From Gracilimonas sp965227785 (lineage in GTDB: Bacteria; Bacteroidota; Rhodothermia; Balneolales; Balneolaceae): a stretch of 64,000 nt of DNA. Position 1 is the stretch's first letter. The number at the start of each line of letters is the position of its first letter. The notes beneath the pieces were generated by a model. The model was not told the DNA's origin. It did not search any database and worked only from the letters and a program-made list of their open reading frames with translations. This document shows, one piece after another, positions 1 to 7,734 of the stretch. Location: assembly GCF_965227785.1 (NCBI RefSeq), contig NZ_OZ245785.1, positions 2,728,001 to 2,792,000 on the forward strand. Reading direction: 5' to 3'. Both the position numbers and the translations under genes were made by a program.

Positions 1-306
1 CCCTACTCCTCTAATATATCTTTGCTCTAAATGTGACCAATGCTGACTACCCATATCCCATCCTCGCACTAAATATTTCTTTTTATATGTAATCGAAAAT
101 CCGTGCTTCCTAATACCTCGTTTATTTTGATACCATCCTCTCCATTTTAATTCCCTACCATCCTCAGCAATCAAATCCACAAGAAACTTTTTTTTAACTG
201 CTCTACCTTCTTCGGTTCCGTTGTCTTCCCATTCTATTGTTTCCAGGGTATACTTTTTAACGTTATAAAGATCATCTATTATTGTTCTATTAATGGTCTC
301 CGGCAT
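1..306 (-). CDS. Hypothetical protein, 3' end cut by window edge
   Basis: An open frame on the minus strand starts at the ATG at 304-306 and runs without a stop off the left edge, giving at least 102 residues. It begins MPETINRTIIDDLYNVKKYT and is rich in Lys, Arg, Trp and Tyr, with the stretches KWRGWYQNK and YLVRGWDMGSQHWSHLEQ. There is no signal peptide or membrane segment. I do not recognise the family. The upstream 70 bases are AT-rich and contain no clear Shine-Dalgarno sequence. It sits in the accessory left end of the window. The frame is supported only by its length and by sensible amino-acid composition, so a chance open frame is possible but unlikely. Confidence 0.55.
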   Translation of the reverse strand, partial: MPETINRTIIDDLYNVKKYTLETIEWEDNGTEEGRAVKKKFLVDLIAEDGRELKWRGWYQNKRGIRKHGFSITYKKKYLVRGWDMGSQHWSHLEQRYIRGVG

Positions 307-378
307 AAGCTAAATTTCGGTCATTTTACTTGTATATACATATTATTAACTAAAATATCTCTTCATATAGGTTAATCT

Positions 379-984
379 TTATACAAAAAAGAACTCTTCA
401 TCCACTTCCTGCATCAATCGCCAGTCTAACTGGTCCAGAATGTATACCAGGTGAAAGAACCGGTGCTCGTCGGTCTTTACGACATAGTTTAGCTCTTTGG
501 TAATCATTACGTTCTCTGTATGGCGGGTCGGGATGCCAATTATCTGGGCAGAATTGATCTTCCCCGACTGAAATCGGTAAGGCTGCATGCGTTGAATGAG
601 GGGGCGTTCGGTGCCATCATAGTGTTTTTTGGCCAGCTCTTCGGGAAGCAGTTCAAACCGGTAGGGCACGATACGGTGAGCCCGGGATGGGAGGTGCTTA
701 TGCCGCTGCACGTACACCAGCATCCGGTCAATAGTTCTTCCCTCATATCCCGGCGCCGGAATCAAACTCCAAAGTAGCTCCTCTTCATTAAAGACCAAGT
801 CTAAAACATCACCGGCCTTAGTTTCAATGGTATAGAAGGATTTGCTAACTCCTCCCTGAACCTTGCTATGGCAAGAGCGCACCTGGGCTACATCTCTTTG
901 GTATGGGTTACTCCAGTACGGGGCTTTAAAGCCTCCATACCGGGTAAAGACTGCCAACATATCTACAAGTGGAAATTTGTTCAT
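379..984 (-). CDS. Uncharacterised protein divergent from Y-family polymerase
   Basis: This 201-aa protein begins at the ATG at 982-984 (MNKFPLVDMLAVFTRYGGFK); the longer TTG start at 990 would lie inside an inverted repeat and is less likely. It has no signal peptide, membrane segment or obvious catalytic motif. Notable pieces are RYGGFKAPYWSNPYQRDVAQ near the N-terminus, a central R-rich segment (RHKHLPSRAHRIVPYRFELLP) and an acidic/aromatic end (LMQEVDEEFFFV). It is transcribed away from the Y-family DNA polymerase starting at 1057, with about 70 bp between the two starts, so both probably share a control region. A role in the same DNA-damage or mobile-element process is an inference from position only. 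I cannot assign a family. Confidence 0.7.
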   Translation of the reverse strand: MNKFPLVDMLAVFTRYGGFKAPYWSNPYQRDVAQVRSCHSKVQGGVSKSFYTIETKAGDVLDLVFNEEELLWSLIPAPGYEGRTIDRMLVYVQRHKHLPSRAHRIVPYRFELLPEELAKKHYDGTERPLIQRMQPYRFQSGKINSAQIIGIPTRHTENVMITKELNYVVKTDEHRFFHLVYILDQLDWRLMQEVDEEFFFV

Positions 985-1006
985 GACCAATAATTCTGTT
1001 TGGTCA
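984..1006. promoter_or_regulatory. Inverted repeat in divergent promoter region
   Basis: The arms TGACCAA (984-990) and TTGGTCA (1000-1006) are perfectly complementary with a 9-bp spacer. They lie immediately upstream of the start codon of the 379-984 gene and upstream of the polymerase gene. This is the size and placement expected of a repressor operator, but the protein that would bind is unknown. Confidence 0.4.
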
Positions 1007-1029
1007 TTTTAAACTATACACATATTTTA

Positions 1030-1045
1030 TACATATCAATATGTA
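1030..1045. promoter_or_regulatory. Perfect 16-bp palindrome upstream of Y-family polymerase
   Basis: TACATATCAATATGTA has perfect 7-bp arms around a 2-bp centre and ends 11 bp before the polymerase ATG at 1057. Y-family polymerases are commonly under LexA or another SOS-type repressor, so this is a reasonable operator candidate. It does not match the E. coli LexA box (CTG-N10-CAG) exactly, and the regulator is not identified. Confidence 0.45.
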
Positions 1046-1056
1046 CAGAGAGAAAT

Positions 1057-2400
1057 ATGCCGAATAAAAAACCTCATCCTTACCAGCCAGAGAAAGATGT
1101 ACACCGAATCACCTTGTACAATACGATCTATCCTGAGCACCAACACCGGTCTAAAAAAGACCGGTTGTATTTGCATTTTGACTTTGCCTGTTTCTATGCT
1201 CAGGTTGAGCAACTGAGGAGAAAGATGTATGGCTTGCCTTTGATCATCGGGGGATGGAGAAAGGACAATGGACAAGTAAAAGGGATTGTAGCAACGGCCT
1301 CCTATGAAGCCCGGCAGTTTGGTATTAAAACTGGGATGAGTGCATTCGAAGCCTATCAGTTATGTCCACATGTTTGTATGCTTCAGGTAGATTACGATGC
1401 CTATACCGCTATCTCGAAACAGGTACATTTCATCTTTAAAGAGTTTGCCCCGGTGGTCGAGCGTTATTCCATGGATGAGTATTTCATGGAGGTAGACTTC
1501 CTCCGAGGTCGGCCCCGAGACCAGATAGATGACTTTGCCCGGCGCTTACAGGGGCGCATTTATCAGGCTACCAATTTAGTGGGGTCTGTTGGCATTGCCC
1601 GATCCAAGACCTATGCCAAGTTATCCAGCAGTTTGGATAAGCCGAAAGGCCGGACACTGATATTAACCGATGAAGAAGAACGCTCAGAGATCTGGCCTCT
1701 GGAGGTGGATGAAGTCTGGGGTGTAGGCCGGCGCCGGCATGAACATATCCTAGCTGAGGGATATAAAACCATTGGAGATGTAGCCGAGCGAGGTAACCAG
1801 AAAACCTTTGTCCGTCTGTTTGGAGCCAACTTTGGCAAGATGCTTTTCCAAACCATTACCGGCAAAGACCAGGGGAGGGTAATGGAAGAGATCTCCGAGG
1901 ACTACAAGCCGAAGGATGGGGTAAGCTACGGACACACGTTCTCGGAGGGCTCAACCGATGTGGACCGGATTAAGGGAGAGTATGCTATTGCCGTACAGCA
2001 GGTATGCTATCGGATGCGAGCCTATGGCATTAGGGCCAACTCATTCTCCGGAATGTTTGGCTTCAACGAACCGGATAAACCCGGAGTTGGATTTCGGTTT
2101 GTAACCCCGGCGCATACCAACATCGATGATTACGTGTATCAAGCCCTTATGGAAAAGGTAGAGCCTGCCATTAAAAAAGCCTGCGAGCATGGCATCGAGA
2201 TTCGCAACCTGATGCTGGGCACACACCATATAGACAAGACTAATCAGTTGAACGTGTTTTTCCAGGATGATGAGGATAAGACAGCGCGGGTGAAAGCTAT
2301 GGATGAGATTAAAAACCGGTTCGGACAGAAATATATTACCAAAGCTAATACGCTAACAAGAGTGAAAGGGAATACACACTTTTTGGAGAGGAGTATGTAA
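1057..2400 (+). CDS. Y-family (DinB/UmuC-like) DNA polymerase
   Basis: This 447-aa translesion DNA polymerase copies past damaged template bases. The palm metal-binding residues are visible: D42 in the motif LHFDFACFYAQVEQ and the D-E pair in YSMDEYFMEV. The steric-gate position is a tyrosine (Y47), as in archaeal Dpo4, and the second aspartate of the DinB motif (D-x-D) is alanine. The segment VGIARSKTYAKLSSSLDKPKG matches the IA-nK-LAK-aSd-KP motif, and VDEVWGVGRR is the helix-hairpin-helix-like thumb region. The start was set at ATG 1057 because upstream in-frame codons run through the 16-bp palindrome and begin at TTG. It differs from housekeeping DinB by a 35-residue N-terminal extension and sits beside accessory genes, so it may be island-borne. 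Confidence 0.92.
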   Translation: MPNKKPHPYQPEKDVHRITLYNTIYPEHQHRSKKDRLYLHFDFACFYAQVEQLRRKMYGLPLIIGGWRKDNGQVKGIVATASYEARQFGIKTGMSAFEAYQLCPHVCMLQVDYDAYTAISKQVHFIFKEFAPVVERYSMDEYFMEVDFLRGRPRDQIDDFARRLQGRIYQATNLVGSVGIARSKTYAKLSSSLDKPKGRTLILTDEEERSEIWPLEVDEVWGVGRRRHEHILAEGYKTIGDVAERGNQKTFVRLFGANFGKMLFQTITGKDQGRVMEEISEDYKPKDGVSYGHTFSEGSTDVDRIKGEYAIAVQQVCYRMRAYGIRANSFSGMFGFNEPDKPGVGFRFVTPAHTNIDDYVYQALMEKVEPAIKKACEHGIEIRNLMLGTHHIDKTNQLNVFFQDDEDKTARVKAMDEIKNRFGQKYITKANTLTRVKGNTHFLERSM

Positions 2401-2404
2401 AAAA

Positions 2405-2947
2405 TCAATCATTAAAAATATGCATTTTTGAACCATCAGTAGCTATATGATGATCAATGTCAATGACTTTTATATTACTATTCTTCTTTCGAACAGTTAC
2501 TGTAAATTGGTTGCACTCGTCTTTAGTGAGGAGTCCTTTTTCTTTTGCAATTGCTAACAGATCTAATGTTGTTAAATAGGTTATAGAATGTTTATTACAG
2601 TAATCTGTTATGTCCTTAAGATTACTGCTTGCTATAATTTTATTTGTGAACCTTGCATAAGCCAAACAGGCGGCTTCGCCTTCGCCAATGGCAGCATTAC
2701 GACCTATTTCTAAAGCTTCAAAATAAATTTCATCATTATCGGTGATTTCAGCTTCTTCAATTAGTTTGAAAGTAATTAGTTTGTCGACATCACTCTTTAA
2801 AGTGCCTGGTAAAATTTCGTCATAAACTGCCTTGAGTAAACATAGTTTATGAGGGCTCACAATTTCAGGAATTAAACTAAGTTTACCTCCCTTAAAGAAA
2901 TGAATAATAACATCTGCATCTAATAAAACTAACTTAGAGTTGCTCAT
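2405..2947 (-). CDS. PIN-domain protein (DUF3368-like), third gene of XRE/ImmA module
   Basis: The 180-aa product has the PIN nuclease pattern: LVLLDADVIIHFF near the N-terminus (D10), a central GEGEAACLAYARF with the usual acidic residue, and later aspartates in NLKDITDYC and TLDLLAIAKEKGLL. The last segment resembles the conserved C-terminal part of DUF3368 PIN proteins. PIN domains are Mg2+-dependent RNases and often toxins. The ATG at 2945-2947 is preferred to the TTG at 2968; it overlaps the end of the ImmA/IrrE gene by 14 bases, which indicates translational coupling. It is the last gene of a three-gene minus-strand operon (XRE, zincin, PIN). The convergent polymerase gene ends 5 bases away. 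Base composition is more AT-rich than the core genes. The toxin role is inferred. Confidence 0.85.
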   Translation of the reverse strand: MSNSKLVLLDADVIIHFFKGGKLSLIPEIVSPHKLCLLKAVYDEILPGTLKSDVDKLITFKLIEEAEITDNDEIYFEALEIGRNAAIGEGEAACLAYARFTNKIIASSNLKDITDYCNKHSITYLTTLDLLAIAKEKGLLTKDECNQFTVTVRKKNSNIKVIDIDHHIATDGSKMHIFND

Positions 2948-3677
2948 CTTCCTCAGTATCATCGTCATCCCAAATATTTATATCAATATCCTTCATAAGT
3001 AAGTGATACCGGGACTCAGAGATTTTCTCATTTTCAAACAAGTTACGGGCAATTTTTCCATAATCACCAAAAGTACCTTTATAATTGGTAGCCTTATAAA
3101 GACTTTTATCATGACCTCGTTCAAGAGCTGATTTTATTACCCCTTCTTTGTATTCCGTAAACTGGATTTCAGTAATTAAGCCTAAGTTTTTTAACCTTAT
3201 CAATAATGAAGTTCTAGAACATTGGAATAACTGTTCAAGCTCAATAACAGTGTCTAGAGAAACTTTACCCGCTTCTATCTCGTGTGTTGGTGTATATTTA
3301 TATATTCCATCTTCAGGCAACAACAAATGAACTGCAAACAGATCCGCCTTGTATTCAATTTCATCTTCATCTTTATTAAATAGACCTGTTACACATATTT
3401 TGGAATGAAAATCATGTTGAATAAATAGGTGATAAAGCTCATGGCAGATAGTAAAATTTTGTCTTCCCACAGTTTGAGATGAATTTATAAGCATAAATCT
3501 ATTCTCGTCATTTTTTATTGCCATGCCTGAGAAACGATTGGATAGGGGCTTAAAAGTTATTAAGACTCCCAATATTCTCAATAGCGATTTTAATGACAGC
3601 GGCTCATCATGAGAAAGCCCCTGACTTTCTCTAAAGTCAAGGGCTTCTTTCTTAGCAATTCTTTCGAAACTATTCAT
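2934..3677 (-). CDS. ImmA/IrrE-family metallo-endopeptidase
   Basis: This 247-aa protein has the zincin motif HELYH (H79-E80...H83) followed by EYKADLFAVHLLLP, which supplies the third ligand. That is the hallmark of the ImmA/IrrE (COG2856, DUF955) family, whose members cleave an XRE-type repressor encoded next door. The last third (from about residue 170) is a helical extension ending in the very acidic DIDINIWDDDDTEEDEQL. The gene overlaps the XRE gene by 8 bases and the PIN gene by 14 bases, so the three are very likely made together. By analogy with ImmA-ImmR and PprI-DdrO, the protease would destroy the XRE repressor under some signal and de-repress the operon. That relation is known for the families; the signal here is unknown. 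Confidence 0.92.
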   Translation of the reverse strand: MNSFERIAKKEALDFRESQGLSHDEPLSLKSLLRILGVLITFKPLSNRFSGMAIKNDENRFMLINSSQTVGRQNFTICHELYHLFIQHDFHSKICVTGLFNKDEDEIEYKADLFAVHLLLPEDGIYKYTPTHEIEAGKVSLDTVIELEQLFQCSRTSLLIRLKNLGLITEIQFTEYKEGVIKSALERGHDKSLYKATNYKGTFGDYGKIARNLFENEKISESRYHLLMKDIDINIWDDDDTEEDEQL

Positions 3678-4020
3678 GATACAAAGATTGCATGTCTTGA
3701 TAATTCAGGACAATCCGCTTGAATGATGCAATTTCTTCTAAATCATCTGCGGATAGATCTTCTGCCCTGAATGCAAAAGCTAATTTTGTGTTTAATTTGG
3801 ACTGGTCTTCTTCCAAAAGATCACTTTTAGATATACCAAATAAGGCAGCAATTTTACCTAAATAAGCAATTGGTATATTTCGAGTGTTATTCTCATAATG
3901 AGTTATAGCCGTTCGGCTAACACTCAAATAAGAAGCTAGATCCTCTTGGGTATACCCAAGTTCATTTCTATACCTCTTAATATTAGAGGCGATTATTTCT
4001 CGCCTGTTTTGTTGTCCCAT
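3670..4020 (-). CDS. XRE-family transcriptional repressor
   Basis: The 116-aa protein carries a helix-turn-helix of the Cro/C1 type at about residues 12-65 (IKRYRNELGYTQEDLASYLS, then VSRTAITHYENNTRNIP). The C-terminal part (DLSADDLEEIASFKRIVLNY) is the short linker-helix often seen in ImmA-partner repressors. The ATG at 4018-4020 is chosen over an upstream TTG at 4056 because GAGGAG lies 6 bases before it and because the longer form would translate through the predicted -10 element and operator. It heads the operon with the zincin and PIN genes. It probably represses its own promoter through the inverted repeats at 4042-4098. Confidence 0.92.
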   Translation of the reverse strand: MGQQNRREIIASNIKRYRNELGYTQEDLASYLSVSRTAITHYENNTRNIPIAYLGKIAALFGISKSDLLEEDQSKLNTKLAFAFRAEDLSADDLEEIASFKRIVLNYQDMQSLYHE

Positions 4021-4041
4021 GCGCTGCTCCTCTACTGTTGT

Positions 4042-4098
4042 GTAACAATTATACAAAATAAATTTAAAAAATGTTTCATTGTTACTATTGACATGTCA
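4042..4098 (-). promoter_or_regulatory. Promoter and operator region of the XRE/ImmA/PIN operon
   Basis: On the minus strand a TATAATTG element lies at 4048-4055, about 30 bases before the XRE ATG; it matches 7 of 8 positions of the Bacteroidota -7 box TAnnTTTG. Two 8-bp arms, GTAACAAT (4042-4049) and ATTGTTAC (4078-4085), form an inverted repeat that brackets the promoter with a 36-bp centre spacing. A further 10-bp palindrome, TGACATGTCA, lies at 4089-4098. This arrangement suits autorepression by the XRE protein. Binding is inferred. Confidence 0.5.
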
Positions 4099-4370
4099 TT
4101 ATAACGCCTATTAAGTGCTTTTATCGTATACAATGAGGTGAAAATTAAATAAATGTTACAGATTTTAATGAAAGGTACTAGGTTATCAATTCTAACCAAA
4201 TAGATAAGCCCAAAGCCAAGAAATGGGAATGTATTTAAGTTCTAAAAATAGGTTAATGTGTTATTAGTTGAATGTATAAATGAGAGTATAGATTTAAGGA
4301 GTGATCAGTATTTTGTTACCCCACCGTTACCCCAGAGGATCTTTTAAAGCTAATCTTCAATAAAACAAAA
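4099..4370. other. AT-rich gene-free stretch between XRE promoter and tRNA-Leu terminator
   Basis: No open frame, RNA gene or strong hairpin is visible. The only notable element is a tandem 8-mer, GTTACCCC ACC GTTACCCC, around 4315-4333, close to the tRNA. Short direct repeats beside a tRNA can be remnants of integrase arm sites, but no integrase gene is present here and no duplicate of the tRNA 3' end was found in the first 4.4 kb. Confidence 0.4.
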
Positions 4371-4409
4371 AACCCTTACAACTCTGTAAATTATTGAGCT
4401 ACAAGGGTT
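4371..4409 (-). terminator. Intrinsic terminator after tRNA-Leu
   Basis: Read on the minus strand, AACCCTTGTAGCTC and GAGTTGTAAGGGTT pair along their full 14 positions when G-U pairs are allowed, around an 11-base loop, and are followed by a T run. On the plus strand the same hairpin has mismatches, so it works for minus-strand transcripts, matching the tRNA. Confidence 0.8.
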
Positions 4410-4414
4410 TAATG

Positions 4415-4502
4415 TACCGCCGGTCGGACTCGAACCGACACGGGCATTTTAATACCCATTGGATTTTAAGTCCAACGTGTCTACCAATTCCACCACGGCG
4501 GC
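4415..4502 (-). tRNA. tRNA-Leu(UAA)
   Basis: The minus strand folds as a class II tRNA: acceptor stem GCCGCCG / CGGCGGT with discriminator A, anticodon stem TTGGA / TCCAA with loop CTTAAAA giving anticodon UAA, a long variable arm (TGGGTATTAAAATGCCC), and the T-loop GGTTCGAGTCC. CCA is not encoded. Its 3' end faces the accessory genes at 1-4.0 kb, and tRNA 3' ends are common integration sites for genomic islands. Confidence 0.96.
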
Positions 4503-4622
4503 TTTCCGGTAGGCGCCAAATATACGGCTTTACCTTTAACTACTTCAATAAAGATTTAAACAAATATTGAATCCACATCTGCGTTTCGTAACTTTGGGCA
4601 AATAACAACTAAAAGAGAAGCT

Positions 4623-5192
4623 ATGAGACGTTTTATACCCCTTACTATTTTAATGGCCGTAATTTTTTCAGCCAGCTGCTTTGCTCAGCTTGAGATAGGA
4701 GCTTCCTATGAGCTTCGAGATGAAAAGCCGAAAAACGGCTTTGGCCTCAGAATCGAAAAAGGAATTCTTGAAAAAATTCCGGTGCTGAATTTGTCACTCA
4801 GAGTTCACGGAAGTTACTTCAGCGAAGAGAATAATGTGGATCCCAATAACCAAAGCTTCTCTTACTCTGAAGACCTGACCAATTATGATGTAGGAGTAGC
4901 TGCCATAGGTGGTGTGTCGGTTGGGCTTCTCGAGCCATATGTGGGTTTGGGACTCGGAACCGAGAATTATGAGAAAGCAGTTAAGGATTACAACGGCCTT
5001 CCGGGGAACCGACCTGAAGAAGGAAGTGAAAGCAACCTCTACTGGAATATGTCGGTGGGTGCCAAGGTAACAGTCATACCAATTTTAAAACCATTTGTTG
5101 AATATCGTTATTCCAACAAGGAGCTTGGTGAACCTACCCTGGCAGATGCTCAAAATGGCAGAATTATGTTTGGTGTTTCTTTAAGTTTTTAA
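4623..5192 (+). CDS. Small outer-membrane beta-barrel protein
   Basis: The 189-aa product starts with a clear signal peptide (MRRFIPLTILMAVIFSASCFA, cleaved before QLEIG). The mature part of about 168 residues alternates polar and hydrophobic residues, has the Gly-rich turns expected of an eight-stranded barrel (GVAAIGGVSVGLLEPYVGLGLG) and ends in an aromatic residue (RIMFGVSLSF), as outer-membrane barrels do. The size and the phrase LKPFVEYRYSNK fit the OmpA/OmpW-like beta-barrel domain families. The ligand is unknown. It is a single gene between the tRNA and the Rel/SpoT gene, closed by its own terminator at 5216-5246. Confidence 0.8.
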   Translation: MRRFIPLTILMAVIFSASCFAQLEIGASYELRDEKPKNGFGLRIEKGILEKIPVLNLSLRVHGSYFSEENNVDPNNQSFSYSEDLTNYDVGVAAIGGVSVGLLEPYVGLGLGTENYEKAVKDYNGLPGNRPEEGSESNLYWNMSVGAKVTVIPILKPFVEYRYSNKELGEPTLADAQNGRIMFGVSLSF

Positions 5193-5215
5193 ACAAAATC
5201 AGTTAATTGTAATAA

Positions 5216-5246
5216 AGCGGATGTGAACTCCATATCCGCTTTTTTT
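5216..5246 (+). terminator. Intrinsic terminator after the barrel gene
   Basis: AGCGGAT (5216-5222) pairs with ATCCGCT (5234-5240) around an 11-base loop and is followed by seven T. Confidence 0.85.
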
Positions 5247-5321
5247 GTACAAGAAAATATAAGTAAGTGCTTTAAACGAGGGTAATACCTACATTTAAAG
5301 GGAGTTAGGCTGGATTAGTTT

Positions 5322-7568
5322 ATGAGTGATACTGCTTCCATAGATAAATATGACCTTGAGGGTTATACACTAAAAAAGGCTCAGAGAGAAGATCTGAAGC
5401 AGTTGCTTTCCGTGTGTCGTGATCACATTGACTCCGTAGATGAAGAAGCCGTAACCAAAGCGTTTAAGCTTTGCTATATGTCTCACGAGGATATGAAGCG
5501 GGCGTCCGGTGAGCCGTACTATTACCATCCGGTAGAAGTGGCCAAAATTGTAGCCAGTGAAATCAATATTGATGATATCTCTGTTATTGCTTCCCTGCTA
5601 CACGATACAGTGGAAGACACCAATGTAACTCTGGATGATATCCGGCACTGGTTCGGAGATGAAGTCGCCGTCATTATTGATGGGGTTACCAAGATCACCG
5701 GTGTATTTAAAAGCCGGGATAGCAAGCAGGCCGAGGCGTTCATGAAATTGCTGCTTTCCATGGCAGAAGACATCCGGGTCGTGCTCATAAAATTCGCCGA
5801 TCGCATGCACAACATGCGAACCATACAACACCTTAAGAGGGAGAAGCAGATTAAGATTGCATCCGAAACCATGGACTTGTATGCTCCGCTTGCCCACCGT
5901 TTTGGGCTGTTTCGGATTAAGAATGAGCTGGAGGACTTATGCTTCAAGACCATTGACCCTACCTCCTTCAAGTTTGTAGCACGGAAGCTTCGGGAAAAAA
6001 GGGAGGACCGGGAAGAGTTCATTAATGAGTTCATGCAACCCATTCAGAATGAGCTGACCAAAATGAGCTTTAAGTTTGAAATTAAAGGGCGGCCCAAGCA
6101 TATCTTCTCTATCTACCGCAAAATGCAGCGGCAACAGAAACCCTTCGAAGAAATTTATGACCTTTTCGCCATCCGGATCATTCTGGAAGGTCAGCATACT
6201 AAAGAAGATTGCTGGAGGGTGTATTCCATCATCACCGATTGGTACACCCCAATCCCCGAAAGATTTCGGGATTTCATTTCCGTGCCCAAAGCCAATGGAT
6301 ATCAATCACTCCACACCACGGTTATAACCAACAAGGGCCGAAAAGTGGAGGTTCAGATACGAACCCGCCGGATGGATGATATCGCTGAAAAAGGTCTTGC
6401 TGCGCACTGGAAGTATAAAGAAGGCGCCCGGCAAGGCTCAGAAACACTCGACAAATTTGTGAATTGGGTACGGGATGTACTGGATAATCCTCGCCCGGAT
6501 GCGGCTACCGATTTCGTTAAAGATTTTCAGCTGAATTTGTATAAAGACGAGATCTATGTTTTTACCCCAGACGGTGAATTGAGGACCCTGCCCCGGGACG
6601 CAACACCTATCGACTTTGCTTTTGAAATTCACAGTGAAATTGGTGAGCGAGCTATGGCTGCCAAAGTGAATGGGAAGATGGTGCCGCTGCGGCAGAAACT
6701 GCAGAATGGAGATCAGGTTGAAATTATTACCGGTAACAAGATTAATCTAAATCCGGATTGGATTGATGATGTGGTTACCCATAAAGCTAAATCCCGGATT
6801 CGCCAGTTCATTAAGCAGAAACAACGGAAAGTTGCTGAGGAAGGGCGCAAGGTCTGGAATAAGCGGGCAAGCCGGGGTAATATTGAAATTTCTGAGCAGG
6901 AGTTGAATCGGTTTGCCAAGAAATTCAAGTACGAGTCAACCCAGGAGCTGTTTTTCGATATTGGTTCGGGAGCATTTGATGTAAATGAGCTCTTCCAAGA
7001 AGTGAAGAAGTTCAAGAGCACCGGTCGTATCGAAGATGCGGAGCAGGTGGAAGTCAATCCCATCACCGAGGAGGAAATTCAGGATAAATACATTAGCGAG
7101 GCAAGATCGATAGGTGACGGGAAGTCGCTTTTTATAAATGGCGAACTCAGCAATATCAAATACTCCTATGCAAACTGCTGTAATCCTATTCCCGGTGATG
7201 ATGTAATCGGTTTTATAAGCCGAACCGGGGATATCAAGATACACCGAAGTATGTGTAACAATGCCCAGCATCTGCTAAAGACGGAGGCCGAACGTATTGT
7301 GGATGTGAACTGGGCTAAAAATATTGACGTCAAATTCCTTGGTGCTATAAAAGTAATCGGGGGTGATCGGGTGGGGATGATCAATGATATTACCGATGTT
7401 TTGTCGAAGTCGCTTGAGACCAATATGAAAAGCATTAACGTAAGTAGCGATAGCGGAATGTTTGAGGGTATAATCACTCTTTACGTTGATGGCATCTCTC
7501 ATCTCAGCAAGATTATGAAACGCCTGGAGAAAGTGGAAGGGGTAAAAAACGTATTACGCTACGAGTAG
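5322..7568 (+). CDS. rsh: Rel/SpoT-type bifunctional (p)ppGpp synthetase/hydrolase
   Basis: This 748-aa enzyme makes and degrades the stringent-response alarmones ppGpp and pppGpp. The hydrolase HD domain is intact, with HDTVED at residues 94-99 (the HDxxED motif), preceded by PYYYHPVEVAKI. The synthetase domain (about residues 210-350) contains RFRDFISVPKANGYQSLHTT, matching the substrate-binding signature. A TGS domain (IYVFTPDGELRTLPRDATPIDFAFEIHSEIG) and a C-terminal ACT domain (from about residue 675) follow, with the conserved cysteine pair NCCNPIPGD in between. The length is normal for long RSH enzymes. Both catalytic centres look complete, so it is probably the bifunctional Rel form found alone in most non-proteobacteria. 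No strong ribosome-binding site precedes the ATG. Confidence 0.96.
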   Translation: MSDTASIDKYDLEGYTLKKAQREDLKQLLSVCRDHIDSVDEEAVTKAFKLCYMSHEDMKRASGEPYYYHPVEVAKIVASEINIDDISVIASLLHDTVEDTNVTLDDIRHWFGDEVAVIIDGVTKITGVFKSRDSKQAEAFMKLLLSMAEDIRVVLIKFADRMHNMRTIQHLKREKQIKIASETMDLYAPLAHRFGLFRIKNELEDLCFKTIDPTSFKFVARKLREKREDREEFINEFMQPIQNELTKMSFKFEIKGRPKHIFSIYRKMQRQQKPFEEIYDLFAIRIILEGQHTKEDCWRVYSIITDWYTPIPERFRDFISVPKANGYQSLHTTVITNKGRKVEVQIRTRRMDDIAEKGLAAHWKYKEGARQGSETLDKFVNWVRDVLDNPRPDAATDFVKDFQLNLYKDEIYVFTPDGELRTLPRDATPIDFAFEIHSEIGERAMAAKVNGKMVPLRQKLQNGDQVEIITGNKINLNPDWIDDVVTHKAKSRIRQFIKQKQRKVAEEGRKVWNKRASRGNIEISEQELNRFAKKFKYESTQELFFDIGSGAFDVNELFQEVKKFKSTGRIEDAEQVEVNPITEEEIQDKYISEARSIGDGKSLFINGELSNIKYSYANCCNPIPGDDVIGFISRTGDIKIHRSMCNNAQHLLKTEAERIVDVNWAKNIDVKFLGAIKVIGGDRVGMINDITDVLSKSLETNMKSINVSSDSGMFEGIITLYVDGISHLSKIMKRLEKVEGVKNVLRYE

Positions 7569-7734
7569 CCTTTCTAATGCAGTTTAGGTAGATTTTTATT
7601 AAAGTTATCTTTACAATACTGTAAGATTATTCGCTATAGGTTAAACAGCTTAAGGAAAACAAAGTTGCGAATAATTATGGAAGGACAAACGTGCCATAAT
7701 TAAATAACAGGCACATAATAAAATCAATAAAATT

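Noticed and set aside
4315..4333. GTTACCCC-ACC-GTTACCCC as an integrase attachment core
   Set aside because: Not a copy of the tRNA 3' end and no integrase in the window, so it was kept only as a remark.
5522..6043. Minus-strand open frame opposite the Rel/SpoT gene
   Set aside because: Serine- and arginine-rich shadow with no motif; the plus-strand gene shows full domain structure.
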